This document shows positions 1 through 7,728 of a stretch of DNA of 28,667 nucleotides, piece after piece; position 1 is the stretch's first letter, and each line of letters opens with the position of its first letter. The stretch is from JAGOUN01 sp040389005 (lineage in GTDB: Bacteria > Pseudomonadota > Gammaproteobacteria > JAGOUN01), in assembly GCA_040389005.1 (NCBI GenBank), contig JAZKAS010000044.1, positions 1 through 28,667 on the forward strand. The letters are read 5' to 3'. The translations under genes and the position numbers were made by a program. The notes under the pieces were generated by a model. It searched no databases and was not told the DNA's origin. It saw only the letters and a list, made by a program, of their open reading frames with translations.

Positions 1-273
1 GATGTCCAGTATGCCCCCGCCGTAAAATTGGTTTATAAACGTCACGACTAAAGCCACGGTCTCGCTATGCTTTTTCAGTACTTCTCTATCTTTTTCTGTT
101 ACTTCAGCTTCGCTTTTAAAGTAGAAATCAGGTAAACAAACTGGAAAAATAGCTGTTGTACTCTTGGCTTGCTCAATTGCTGCTTCTCGATTATCACCTG
201 AAAACGCATCGGCAGACATCTTAGATAAAATTCTATTTGATGTATCTATTGATAAACCTGTATTACTGAACAT
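1..273 (-). CDS. Unknown protein, 5' part only (runs off the window)
   Basis: An open frame reads leftwards from an ATG at 273-271 to the window edge without a stop, giving 91 codons (begins MFSNTGLSIDTSNR). A strong Shine-Dalgarno, GAGGTGG on the minus strand (about 278-284), sits about six bases before the start, which fixes it. The visible part is soluble-looking and polar, with an acidic/lysine-rich stretch around residues 50-72 that could be helical, then a more hydrophobic stretch ending in a glycine run. I see no signal peptide, no membrane segment and no family I recognise. It diverges from the hybrid kinase gene at 566. The reading frame is well supported; the function is not. Confidence 0.7.
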   Translation of the reverse strand, partial: MFSNTGLSIDTSNRILSKMSADAFSGDNREAAIEQAKSTTAIFPVCLPDFYFKSEAEVTEKDREVLKKHSETVALVVTFINQFYGGGILDI

Positions 274-565
274 AAATCCACCTCAAAAAATTCGATTATT
301 TTTTTTATTGTAATAAATCGACCAGGACGCCTTTGTTGTTCGGTGCCCTCAATTTGCTGTGTGTTCCATCACTCTGCGGTCATACGACACGTAATCCATA
401 AAAACTAGCTCACCGTAATTATCGCAAAAACACGCAACTTAAGCAAAGTTTTTTTTTGATTTCTTTGTTGTCAAGAGTGAAAAGATCAAATTAAATACAG
501 GGCATAAGATGCCGTGGTTCTGAATTTTGTACGACTATTGACTCAGAAGTTCTAATTAGGGCAGC
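274..565. other. Intergenic region between divergent genes
   Basis: This stretch of 292 bases has no convincing gene. It holds an AT-rich imperfect foldback near 292-321 (arms TCGATTATT and AATAAATCGA), T-rich runs, a candidate promoter at 468-497 and a small perfect hairpin at 501-513 (GGCAT, 3-nt loop, ATGCC) near its predicted start point. It probably carries the promoters of both flanking divergent genes. Confidence 0.5.
468..497 (+). promoter_or_regulatory. Candidate sigma-70 promoter for the hybrid kinase gene
   Basis: TTGTCA at 468-473 and TAAATA at 492-497 are separated by 18 bases, facing the kinase gene at 566. Transcription would start near 504, at the small GGCAT/ATGCC hairpin, leaving a leader of about 60 nt. 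The hexamers are only partial matches in an AT-rich region, so this is tentative. Confidence 0.35.
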
Positions 566-2638
566 ATGCACATGCTATTACTTGTTGAAGAGGATATCCC
601 ATTGTCTAGTGCGCATCAGCTTATTAGTTTAGAAGAAATTATTTCTTATATGCCTGGCAATGTCTATTGGACCGACCTCAATGGTGTGTACCAAGGATGC
701 AATACCAATGTTGTTAAAGCATTGAATCGAAATTCGGTGAGCGAAGTTATAGGAAAAAAACTGCGTGATTTGATTGATAACCAAGAAAACGCAGAACTAA
801 TGGAAAAGACAGATGCGGCCGTTATGCTCAGTGGTCATGCGGTTGTTCTTGAAGAAAAAGGGCTTGATGCCGAAGGAAATTGGGCGATTTATTTTACTAA
901 AAAACAACCTTTGCACGATGCACAAGGCCGTATTGTGGGCATGTTGGGTATGTCGCTTGATATTACCGAAAGAAAGCGTGCTGAAGAAGCACTGTTGAAA
1001 GCCAAAGAAATTGCCGAAGCGGCCAGTCGTACCAAAACCGAATTTCTTGCCAACATGAGCCATGATGTAAAAACACCGCTTAGTGGTTTAATTGCAGTTG
1101 CGGAATTGCTCGACCAGCGTTTGCAAGGAGAAGATAAAAAGTTGGTGAAAGATTTGCGGCACTGTGGAAAAACATTGATGTCCTTTTTTGAAAACTGCAT
1201 TGAGCTTTCAAAAATGGATATGATGCAGTTAAAAGAGGTTGAGCAGCCTTTTTCTATGGCGAAAATTGTTGAGTCTATTTATGCGCTGTTCGTGCCTTCT
1301 GCGATTGCAAGAAAGCTTATTTTTAATACTCATCAAGATCCCAAGCTTCCCACCGTATTGATGGGGAATCAAATTAATATTTATCGTGTTATTTTAAATC
1401 TTGTTGGTAATGCAATTAAGTTTACATCATCAGGCTCGGTTACTTTATCTATTGTGCTGGATCGTAATATTGATGACGAAAATATCATTGTCAAAATTAT
1501 TGTGCAAGATACTGGCATGGGGATTCCCAAAGACAAACAGAAAATTATTTTTGAAAAATTGCAACGTTTAACGCCTTCTTACTATAACAACCAAGAAGGG
1601 CACGGTATTGGGCTGTATATCGTCGATCAATATGTAAAAGCCATGCATGGCAGTATTGAGGTGCTAAGTGACGAAGGTGTTGGTAGTACGTTTACAGTAG
1701 CGATTCCGTTAAAAGTAGCATCGTCTGACGAAAAAAATATAGCAGTTCTTCCTGAGCTTTCGGCAAAAGAAATTCCAGCAGCGAGGGTGCCAGAACAATT
1801 GGCGCCGCGAAAAGAGATGCAAAATGAATCGGTGTTATTACAAAATGCTCCGCGAGTTTTGTTAGTAGAAGATAATCCTTTGATTCAAACCGTGACCAAG
1901 CAAATGCTACAAGCCAGCCATGTGAATGTGGATGTTGCGAGCACAGGCCAAGAAGCCATTGACTTGTTTAAGCCAGAAAAATATAGCGTTGTTTATATGG
2001 ATATTGGTTTGCCGGATATGGATGGTTACGAAGTCAGTCAACGACTTCGCGCCATTGAGCAAGCTGTTAAAGCTCCGAAAACACCTATTTTAGCATTAAC
2101 TGCCCATGCAACGGTGGATGTAAAATCCTTTTGTATCGGTGCAGGAATGCAGGGAGTTTTAAATAAGCCGCTTTTATTTAAACAGGCTCAACAAGTATTT
2201 GAACGCTATATTCTCAATAACACAGCGATTGCGATTGATGGTTTAACCTTTCTTGAAGCGTTACAACCGACGGTTGAATATCGTACCGAGCATTTGCAGA
2301 TCATTGACTTACCTGGGTCTGTCGCGATTGTTGAATCAGAAGCGCGCGCAAAAGAAATGCTTGCCATGGTGGTTGAGTTGCTTGATACAACCTTCGTTCC
2401 GGAGATTCAAACTGCTTATCAGGCAAATGATGATTTAGAATTGAGAAAAGCGTTACATAAATTTTTGGGGAGTTTGTGCTACATCAGTACCCCAGCGCTT
2501 AAACAAGCCACGTTAGATTTTCAGGTGGCAGTTCAAGAAAAATTGACGACCCGTGAATATGCATTTCAAGCATTTTTACGTGAAATTAAACAATTCAAAG
2601 CGACTTATTTGGCGCTTCGGCAGGCCGGAATAATATAA
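566..2638 (+). CDS. Cytosolic hybrid sensor histidine kinase, ArcB-like order (PAS-HisKA-HATPase-REC-Hpt)
   Basis: This is a multistep phosphorelay kinase of 690 residues. A PAS-type domain covers about residues 25-135 and ends in the usual DITERKRAEEAL linker. The HisKA dimerisation domain has its phospho-acceptor His166 in MSHDVKTP. The ATP-binding domain carries the N box around Asn282 (NLVGNAIKFT), then DTGMGIP and GHGIGLYI. A receiver domain (about 430-550) has VLLVEDN and phospho-acceptor Asp479 in YMDIGLPDMDG. The C-terminal Hpt domain has His631 in ALHKFLGSL. This is the ArcB domain order, but there are no membrane segments, so it should sense a cytosolic signal through PAS. All phosphotransfer residues are intact. 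No partner response regulator lies next to it, so the target is elsewhere. The start is the first ATG after AGGGCA; ATG572 is also possible. Confidence 0.93.
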   Translation: MHMLLLVEEDIPLSSAHQLISLEEIISYMPGNVYWTDLNGVYQGCNTNVVKALNRNSVSEVIGKKLRDLIDNQENAELMEKTDAAVMLSGHAVVLEEKGLDAEGNWAIYFTKKQPLHDAQGRIVGMLGMSLDITERKRAEEALLKAKEIAEAASRTKTEFLANMSHDVKTPLSGLIAVAELLDQRLQGEDKKLVKDLRHCGKTLMSFFENCIELSKMDMMQLKEVEQPFSMAKIVESIYALFVPSAIARKLIFNTHQDPKLPTVLMGNQINIYRVILNLVGNAIKFTSSGSVTLSIVLDRNIDDENIIVKIIVQDTGMGIPKDKQKIIFEKLQRLTPSYYNNQEGHGIGLYIVDQYVKAMHGSIEVLSDEGVGSTFTVAIPLKVASSDEKNIAVLPELSAKEIPAARVPEQLAPRKEMQNESVLLQNAPRVLLVEDNPLIQTVTKQMLQASHVNVDVASTGQEAIDLFKPEKYSVVYMDIGLPDMDGYEVSQRLRAIEQAVKAPKTPILALTAHATVDVKSFCIGAGMQGVLNKPLLFKQAQQVFERYILNNTAIAIDGLTFLEALQPTVEYRTEHLQIIDLPGSVAIVESEARAKEMLAMVVELLDTTFVPEIQTAYQANDDLELRKALHKFLGSLCYISTPALKQATLDFQVAVQEKLTTREYAFQAFLREIKQFKATYLALRQAGII

Positions 2639-2711
2639 AAATTGTTTTATAGCTTTCATTTTATCCTAGAATGGTGTAGAAGACGCTCAAACTAAATACT
2701 TGAGAGCTGCT

Positions 2712-4274
2712 ATGAAAATAAATGAGGTTGAGGATCAGTCGCAAGAGCTATCAGAATCGATACAAAAATTATTCAACTATCACATTAAAGAAAACCACCT
2801 TTCTTCCGGATACAAAGTCGTTTTAGGCCAAGTTGCCTTGGTAGTGATTGCTGCTGCAGGATTTTTATATTATAGCCCAGCGGCGGCTTTTGCCGATCAC
2901 GAAAATCTGGGCATTGATAAAAATGTTCAAATTAAGTTGAATGTGGTGAGTACGTGTTATTCAGCATGTATTGTTTTGTGTGCGTCAACGCTTTTTTTCC
3001 ATCGGTTTCATGTAAAACCTCAGCAAATTCCCAAAGAATTAGAGAATATTATTGAGCCGCCTTTTACCGCGGCTGAATATTGGCGAAAAAATGTGATCAT
3101 TGGAACTGCGGCAGCGCTTTCTGCCGTGCCTTTTGCAACCATAGCTTATATGGCCTATTCTTCTTCTTTATCCAACGATGAGCTGTACTCTCTTATTGCT
3201 TACATATATCCAGCCAATACTTTTTTACATTCATTGCCGACCAAGCTTGTTCTCGATGATCCATTTTATGGTGCTTTATTACGCTATATTACAAAAAAAA
3301 TGTTACAATTTTTTGGCTGGAATGAGCCTCAAAAAGTGCCTCTAGATCAAAAAACTCAAAATCAGAGTAATGCCTTGGTAAATGCGTTAAATTTACGCTT
3401 TATGCAAATGATGAATGATTTGCCAAATTCACAAAAGCATTTAAATAATATAAAAAATTCTTCTTACGAAGAACTTATTAAGAATGCTAATTCTGTCGCT
3501 AATCCTGCTTCATTTTCATTAACCGATCAAGAAGCGCAAATAGCGCGTATAGTAGGCGCGACGCTGGTGGTTCTGTCGTGTATCGGTTATTTAGCAAATC
3601 CTATTCTCGTGTTTCATCAAGCGGGGCTTGCCTGGTGGCAAGTAGTACTTGTTTCTGCATCGCCCACGATTTTTTTGGGGGTCTTATTTACTTATTTTGG
3701 CGACACGATGGGGCAGAAATTATGGATGGATATCAAGTCAGGCGCTCGTTATCTTAATCAGTGTTTTGCGAAAGATTCTGCGCATCCTGCTGTTTTTTTA
3801 GAAACGCCTATTTTTAAGCTTTATCCAAAAATAGCATTTGTTTGTATGACGTTGAATGTTTGTCTTGCAATTTTTTCAGCAGCTGCAGCGATGGAAATGA
3901 TTCATTATGCGTTTGCTAATAAAGTTCCTGAGGCAGCGCTGCTAACACTTTATGTCATCGCCCAAATTGGGGTGAGTATCGTAGGAGTATATGCGCCATT
4001 AGATTATCAAAAAATGTTGATGACTTACTATGCGCTTTATCTCGAGAAGGGTGTTGAGCACGATATTATAATGTTTGGTGAAGGTATCAATGGGTTGCAG
4101 GGAGATTGTGCTCGTCTTAAGCCGGCTTCGCAAAATCTTAAAAAGGCCTATTTTGATTATGCTGAAGAAGAGATAAAAGCGCCGAGCACAGGGTTGGCGG
4201 CATGGTGTGCTTCTTGGTGTTCTAGAGGTCAAGTAGACCAAGCAGAAGCCGCACAACCCTTGCTTTCCTTCTAA
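2712..4274 (+). CDS. Polytopic membrane protein of unknown function
   Basis: This is a 520-residue protein with about eight hydrophobic segments in two clusters. Four lie in the first 210 residues (for example VVLGQVALVVIAAAGF and VIIGTAAALSAVPFATIAY). Four lie between about 275 and 455 (for example ATLVVLSCIGYLANPILV and IAFVCMTLNVCLAIF). A polar stretch of about 70 residues separates the clusters, which suggests an internally paired topology. The N-terminal 30 residues and the C-terminal 80 are soluble, and the tail has two WC pairs (AAWCASWCSRG). The frame extends upstream to a TTG at 2700, but ATG2712 with GAGAG in front is the better start. It belongs to no family I recognise. It sits where parB would be expected beside rsmG-parA, in convergent orientation. 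A host-interaction role is possible in this kind of bacterium but nothing here shows it. Confidence 0.8.
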   Translation: MKINEVEDQSQELSESIQKLFNYHIKENHLSSGYKVVLGQVALVVIAAAGFLYYSPAAAFADHENLGIDKNVQIKLNVVSTCYSACIVLCASTLFFHRFHVKPQQIPKELENIIEPPFTAAEYWRKNVIIGTAAALSAVPFATIAYMAYSSSLSNDELYSLIAYIYPANTFLHSLPTKLVLDDPFYGALLRYITKKMLQFFGWNEPQKVPLDQKTQNQSNALVNALNLRFMQMMNDLPNSQKHLNNIKNSSYEELIKNANSVANPASFSLTDQEAQIARIVGATLVVLSCIGYLANPILVFHQAGLAWWQVVLVSASPTIFLGVLFTYFGDTMGQKLWMDIKSGARYLNQCFAKDSAHPAVFLETPIFKLYPKIAFVCMTLNVCLAIFSAAAAMEMIHYAFANKVPEAALLTLYVIAQIGVSIVGVYAPLDYQKMLMTYYALYLEKGVEHDIIMFGEGINGLQGDCARLKPASQNLKKAYFDYAEEEIKAPSTGLAAWCASWCSRGQVDQAEAAQPLLSF

Positions 4275-4276
4275 CC

Positions 4277-4318
4277 CCGGAGCACAACACTCCGGATATG
4301 TCGTACAAATCCGGAGTG
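4277..4318. terminator. Inverted repeats between convergent genes, possible bidirectional terminator
   Basis: A perfect 10-bp inverted repeat, CACTCCGGAT (4288-4297) and ATCCGGAGTG (4309-4318), has an 11-nt loop. A third arm, CCGGAG at 4277-4282, can pair instead with CTCCGG at 4290-4295, so two exclusive hairpins are possible. It starts 3 bases after the stop of the membrane protein gene and faces the parA 3' end. There is no T-run on either side, so it is not a classical intrinsic terminator. It may be a dispersed repeat rather than a terminator. Confidence 0.45.
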
Positions 4319-4386
4319 CGCTTTGAGGCGATAGGATTGAGAATCGAACTCATTTATAAATGGTTAAACTCTCTACAGGTATAATG

Positions 4387-5190
4387 TCAGCTTTTAATTA
4401 AATTTTGCAACGGTGTTTCTTCCGCAGCTTCTTGATCGCGTCGCAACACTTCACCTGCTAATGCTAAATACGCCACCGCGCCGGTGCTTGTAATATCGTA
4501 AGCGATAATCGATTGCGCATGACTCGGTGCTTCAGCGAGACGAATATTTCTTGGAATCGCAGTTCGATAAATGTGATCCGGAAAATGTTCGTGTAATTGT
4601 GCTGAAACATCTTGGGTCAATCGGCTGCGATTATCAAACATCGTTCGCAATAAGCCTTCAATTTTCAAATACGGATTCGCGGCTTTTTTGATTTGCTCAA
4701 TCGTGTTGATTAAACTTGAAAGACCTTCGAGTGCGTAATATTCACATTGAATGGGAATCAACACAGAGTCTGCAGCAACTAATGCATTGGCGGTTAACAT
4801 ATTCAACGAAGGCGGGCAGTCGATGAGAATGTAATCGAATTCTTTTTTGATGATTGAGAGATGTTGTCGTAATTGAATTTCTCGTTTATCGACTTGGACT
4901 AAACGAATTTCTGCTTCGGTTAAATCGGCATTCGAAGGAATCAGATAAAAATTTTCAGGCGTGTTAACCATCACGGAGCGAATATCGGTTTCGCCTAATA
5001 ATAATTCATTGCATGTTTGTGTTAATGCATTGACATCGACGCTGCACGCCATTGATGCATTGCCTTGGGGATCAAGATCAACCAGCAATACCTTGCGGCC
5101 CATTTTCGCTAAGGCAGCGGCAAGATTGACGGTTGTCGTTGTTTTCCCGACGCCACCTTTTTGGTTGGCAATTGCAATAATTTTTCCCAC
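4387..5190 (-). CDS. parA: Chromosome partitioning ATPase ParA (Soj)
   Basis: ParA/MinD-type ATPase of 267 residues that drives segregation of the origin region together with ParB-parS. The deviant Walker A box KGGVGKTT has its signature lysine at residue 11 and catalytic-site lysine at 16. Walker A' is VLLVDLDPQGNAS and Walker B is YILIDCPPSL. Length and motifs fit chromosomal Soj proteins, which lack an N-terminal DNA-binding extension. The start is GTG, three bases after the rsmG stop, with AAGGTAG inside the rsmG end as ribosome site, so the two genes are an operon and probably coupled. Normally parB follows at once; here the next gene is the unrelated convergent membrane protein gene, so ParB must be encoded elsewhere or be absent. 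Confidence 0.95.
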   Translation of the reverse strand: MGKIIAIANQKGGVGKTTTTVNLAAALAKMGRKVLLVDLDPQGNASMACSVDVNALTQTCNELLLGETDIRSVMVNTPENFYLIPSNADLTEAEIRLVQVDKREIQLRQHLSIIKKEFDYILIDCPPSLNMLTANALVAADSVLIPIQCEYYALEGLSSLINTIEQIKKAANPYLKIEGLLRTMFDNRSRLTQDVSAQLHEHFPDHIYRTAIPRNIRLAEAPSHAQSIIAYDITSTGAVAYLALAGEVLRRDQEAAEETPLQNLIKS

Positions 5191-5193
5191 GGA

Positions 5194-5796
5194 CTACCTT
5201 CTTTTGATAATGACCACGTGCCGTTCGGCATCCAATCCAATAATCGGCAATTTTCGCACATCTGTGACCAAAAAGTCTTGTGGCATTTGCGTCAGTTCAT
5301 CGGTGGGATAAACGCCTTTCATGGCTAATAATTGACCATTATCAGTCAATAAATGTTGGGTTTTCTCAACAAAGTCATGAATCGAGCTGAAAGCGCGAGA
5401 AATAATCGTGTTAAATGTGCCTTTGTTTTCCTCAACGCGTTGATGAATGGCGGTAACATTGGTAATGCCCAATTTGATTAATGTCTGTTGAATAAAAATA
5501 ATGCGTTTTTGTAGGCTATCGATCAACGTAAAATGGATATCCGGTAAGGCGATGGCCAAAGGAATCCCCGGCAAACCAGGGCCTGTGCCGACGTCGCAGA
5601 CTTGTGGCCCTGTCACCATGTCTCGAACGCTTAAACTATCAATCAGATGTTTATAGATTTGTTCTTTAGGATCTGTAATTGCGGTGAGACTGTAGACTTT
5701 GTTCCAACGATTGAGTTGCTCTAAATACGCAGCGAGCTTTTCAATTTGTTGCTCGCTGAGGGTAATACGATTAGTATCTAGCGCTTGTTGTAGCAT
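5194..5796 (-). CDS. rsmG: 16S rRNA (guanine-N7) methyltransferase RsmG (GidB)
   Basis: This SAM-dependent enzyme makes m7G at position 527 (E. coli numbering) of 16S rRNA; its loss is known to give low-level streptomycin resistance. About 200 residues, the family's usual size. The N-terminal LNRWNKVYSLTAITDP and HLIDSL motifs and the SAM-binding loop VGTGPGLPGIPLAI are intact. Two in-frame ATGs exist, at 5802 and 5796. I choose 5796 because AGG lies eight bases before it, while the first would be only two bases away, and because the resulting start (MLQQ) resembles that of E. coli. It is the first gene of an rsmG-parA operon. The usual upstream mnmG is missing and replaced by a divergent MFS gene. 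Confidence 0.93.
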   Translation of the reverse strand: MLQQALDTNRITLSEQQIEKLAAYLEQLNRWNKVYSLTAITDPKEQIYKHLIDSLSVRDMVTGPQVCDVGTGPGLPGIPLAIALPDIHFTLIDSLQKRIIFIQQTLIKLGITNVTAIHQRVEENKGTFNTIISRAFSSIHDFVEKTQHLLTDNGQLLAMKGVYPTDELTQMPQDFLVTDVRKLPIIGLDAERHVVIIKRR

Positions 5797-5818
5797 AGTC
5801 ATGACCTATCAAAATGGA

Positions 5819-5842
5819 GTAGGGGCTACCGGCGGTCGCCCT
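5819..5842. repeat. Palindromic repeat, intergenic copy
   Basis: A 24-base element (GTAGGGGCTACC, GGC, GGTCGCCCT) fills the 54-bp gap between the divergent rsmG and MFS genes. It matches 14036-14059 at 23 of 24 positions and in the same orientation. It is an imperfect palindrome: AGGG pairs with CCCT outside and ACC with GGT inside. Two near-identical copies about 8 kb apart suggest a dispersed REP-like family. It also sits just before the MFS start, so it could affect transcription or mRNA folding. Confidence 0.75.
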
Positions 5843-5850
5843 AAATAAAA

Positions 5851-7092
5851 ATGTCAAAAAAAAATGTTTATCTCGCCAGTATAATCGGTGAAGTCCTAGA
5901 ATGGTACGACTTTAGCTTGTACAGTTTTTTAACCCCTGTATTTGCGATTCTCTTTTTCCCGAAATCAGATTCGATTGCCGATGTATTAAGCGTCTGGGTA
6001 ATCTTTGCCGCAGGATTTTTGAGTCGGCCATTGGGTGGTTTGTTATTCGGATGGCTGGGGGATCGACATGGAAGAAAGGTGACTTTTTTTATTTCATTGT
6101 TGTTGATGGCGATATCGACTTTTTTAATGGGATGTTTACCGACGTATGAGAGTGTCGGATTTTTAGCGCCGCTGTGTTTGTTGATTTTACGATTAATGCA
6201 AGGGTTTTCGTGTGGCGGTGAGTTTAGTATTTCGATGATTTTTTTATCGGAACATGCGACAAAAAGAAATTATTTTTTTTCGGGGAGTTTAACGTGGATG
6301 GGAACAATGATCGGCGCATTGATGGCGTCGTTCATCATTATGTTGATTTCATTACATCATGATTTTTTAATGCAATGGGGGTGGAGAATTCCATTTTTCT
6401 TGGGCGGTGTGATTGCTCTTGCGGGCATGTATTTGCGATTAAAAACATCTGAAACGCCGGTTTATCTTGAATTAAAAAAGAAAAATGAAATCAAGCAAGA
6501 TCGTTGGTTGTTTATCAAAAAACATAAAAAAATTATGATAAAAATATTTCTCTTAAATGCACCATTGGCAGCGCTGAGTTATGTTGGTGTTGCTTTTCTG
6601 CCGACGTTTTTGTCTAAGTTTGTGGGCATGCTATTAAATACCGCTTTTTTAATTAATACGATTTTAATTATTGCTTTAATTGTGCTGATTCCTTGTTGTG
6701 GAAAATTGGCGGATAAAATTGGCGGCGTGTGCATTTATAAGTGGGCTATTATTTTATTGATGATAGTAACTTTTCCTGTTTATGGTTTGTTAAGTTATGG
6801 CGGTTCATGGCTTGCGTATGGTCTAGCGATTGTATTGCTTGCGATTCCCGGTGCTTTAATAAAATCAGTCACGCCGGGAATCAGCGTTCAATTAGCGCCG
6901 CTTGAAGATCGCGCGGTCGTGATGTCGTTTGCGTATAACATCACGTATTGTTTATTGGGCGGTACCGCGCCATTATTGATGAGTTACCTAATTGGCGTAA
7001 CTCATGTATTCATGTGGCCAGCTTGTTATATTATTTTTTTTGCGATTAGTTCATGCGCTATGGGTTTGTCAAGGCTACCGCGTGTGCAATAA
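5851..7092 (+). CDS. MFS transporter, metabolite:H+ symporter (ProP-like) family
   Basis: Inner-membrane carrier of 413 residues with about twelve hydrophobic segments. The opening EVLEWYDFSLYSFL is the hallmark of the metabolite:H+ symporter family (ProP, ShiA, KgtP and similar). The MFS loop 2-3 motif appears as GWLGDRHGRKVTF, and RLMQGFSCGGEFS matches the segment-4 motif. It is shorter than E. coli ProP (about 500) and lacks that protein's C-terminal coiled coil, so osmosensing is not implied; the substrate cannot be told and may be an amino acid, betaine or dicarboxylate. Its last 35 bases overlap the convergent gene at 7058. A second, nearly deleted relative of this gene lies at 7615-7728, so it belongs to a duplicated unit. 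Confidence 0.9.
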   Translation: MSKKNVYLASIIGEVLEWYDFSLYSFLTPVFAILFFPKSDSIADVLSVWVIFAAGFLSRPLGGLLFGWLGDRHGRKVTFFISLLLMAISTFLMGCLPTYESVGFLAPLCLLILRLMQGFSCGGEFSISMIFLSEHATKRNYFFSGSLTWMGTMIGALMASFIIMLISLHHDFLMQWGWRIPFFLGGVIALAGMYLRLKTSETPVYLELKKKNEIKQDRWLFIKKHKKIMIKIFLLNAPLAALSYVGVAFLPTFLSKFVGMLLNTAFLINTILIIALIVLIPCCGKLADKIGGVCIYKWAIILLMIVTFPVYGLLSYGGSWLAYGLAIVLLAIPGALIKSVTPGISVQLAPLEDRAVVMSFAYNITYCLLGGTAPLLMSYLIGVTHVFMWPACYIIFFAISSCAMGLSRLPRVQ

Positions 7093-7552
7093 CCGTTTTT
7101 TCTGAAGTCTTGAAAAATTGCTGTGACGACTCTTCTGTATAAATGCTTGCGTTGGCGGCGTTACTGTCGCCGCGTGCAGTAGCGATTGCAGGAGAAGCAG
7201 GGTGATCTAGGTATTGCTGAAGTTGTTGTGCGCCAAAACAATAGCAATAAGTTGCTATTACAAAAAAAATAAAAGCACTGCCCGTTATTAAAAAGTCGAT
7301 CCCGTGTTTTTTCAATTGATGATGTCTTTCTTCAGCGTAATCATCGTCATGAGTTTTTGTTGACTGTTCCAAATCACTAGCGCCGAAACTTAAAAACAAT
7401 ATACCTGGAAGACCGCAAAATAGTAGACTTCCGAGAAAATAAGCGCATCGATCGTTGTTATGCGGTTGATTGTGTTGCTCTCCTTCTTCTTCGATATGAT
7501 CACCAGGCATGATGATAGGATCGAGTAGCGGCGAGTTATGTGGCGCATACAT
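7058..7552 (-). CDS. Unknown protein with two membrane segments, short paralogue
   Basis: A 164-residue protein starting at an ATG with a good ribosome site (GGGAGAA, about seven bases away). Two hydrophobic segments (about 37-58, FLGSLLFCGLPGILFLSF, and 87-106, FLITGSAFIFFVIATYCY) flank a short charged loop rich in Asp, His and Lys (THDDDYAEERHHQLKKHG). After them comes FGAQQLQQYLDHP and a polar tail. The same arrangement, with clear local identity (FG-QLLQQY-D), appears in the 443-residue protein at 7679-9010, so the two are paralogues. The last 11 codons plus the stop are antisense to the MFS 3' end. No known family recognised. Confidence 0.7.
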   Translation of the reverse strand: MYAPHNSPLLDPIIMPGDHIEEEGEQHNQPHNNDRCAYFLGSLLFCGLPGILFLSFGASDLEQSTKTHDDDYAEERHHQLKKHGIDFLITGSAFIFFVIATYCYCFGAQQLQQYLDHPASPAIATARGDSNAANASIYTEESSQQFFKTSEKTVIAHAVALTNP

Positions 7553-7614
7553 AAGTATTCTCCCATTTTTTCGATATAATAGACGCTATAGCTTAAGATA
7601 AGCTTATGTAAAAT

Positions 7615-7728
7615 GTGATTGGTGCAACTCATGCGCTTATGTGGCCTGCATTTTACATTATCTTTTTTGCTCTTATTTCTACAGTGTTTCTGTTGCGCTC
7701 CCTGGCACAGGTATCGCCGATACGATAG
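7615..7728 (+). pseudogene. 3' remnant of a second MFS transporter gene
   Basis: A plus-strand frame of 37 codons ending in TAG at 7726-7728 reads VIGATHALMWPAFYIIFFAL and onwards. It aligns without gaps to the C-terminus of the MFS carrier at 5851-7092, whose end reads LIGVTHVFMWPACYIIFFAI. The similarity is also plain at the DNA level (for example AACTCATG followed by ATGTGGCC in both). Nothing MFS-like precedes 7615, and there is no start codon with a ribosome site, so this is the stump of a deleted copy. Its last 50 bases are overlapped, antisense, by the 3' end of the 443-residue gene. Confidence 0.8.

Noticed and set aside
4330..4400. Complete tRNA gene downstream of parA
   Set aside because: Only a T-arm-like stem-loop and possible 3' acceptor strand can be drawn; no D-arm, anticodon arm or 5' acceptor strand matches.
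4387..5850. Replication origin near rsmG-parA
   Set aside because: The gene pair is often near oriC, but I saw no cluster of TTATCCACA-type DnaA boxes or AT-rich unwinding repeats.
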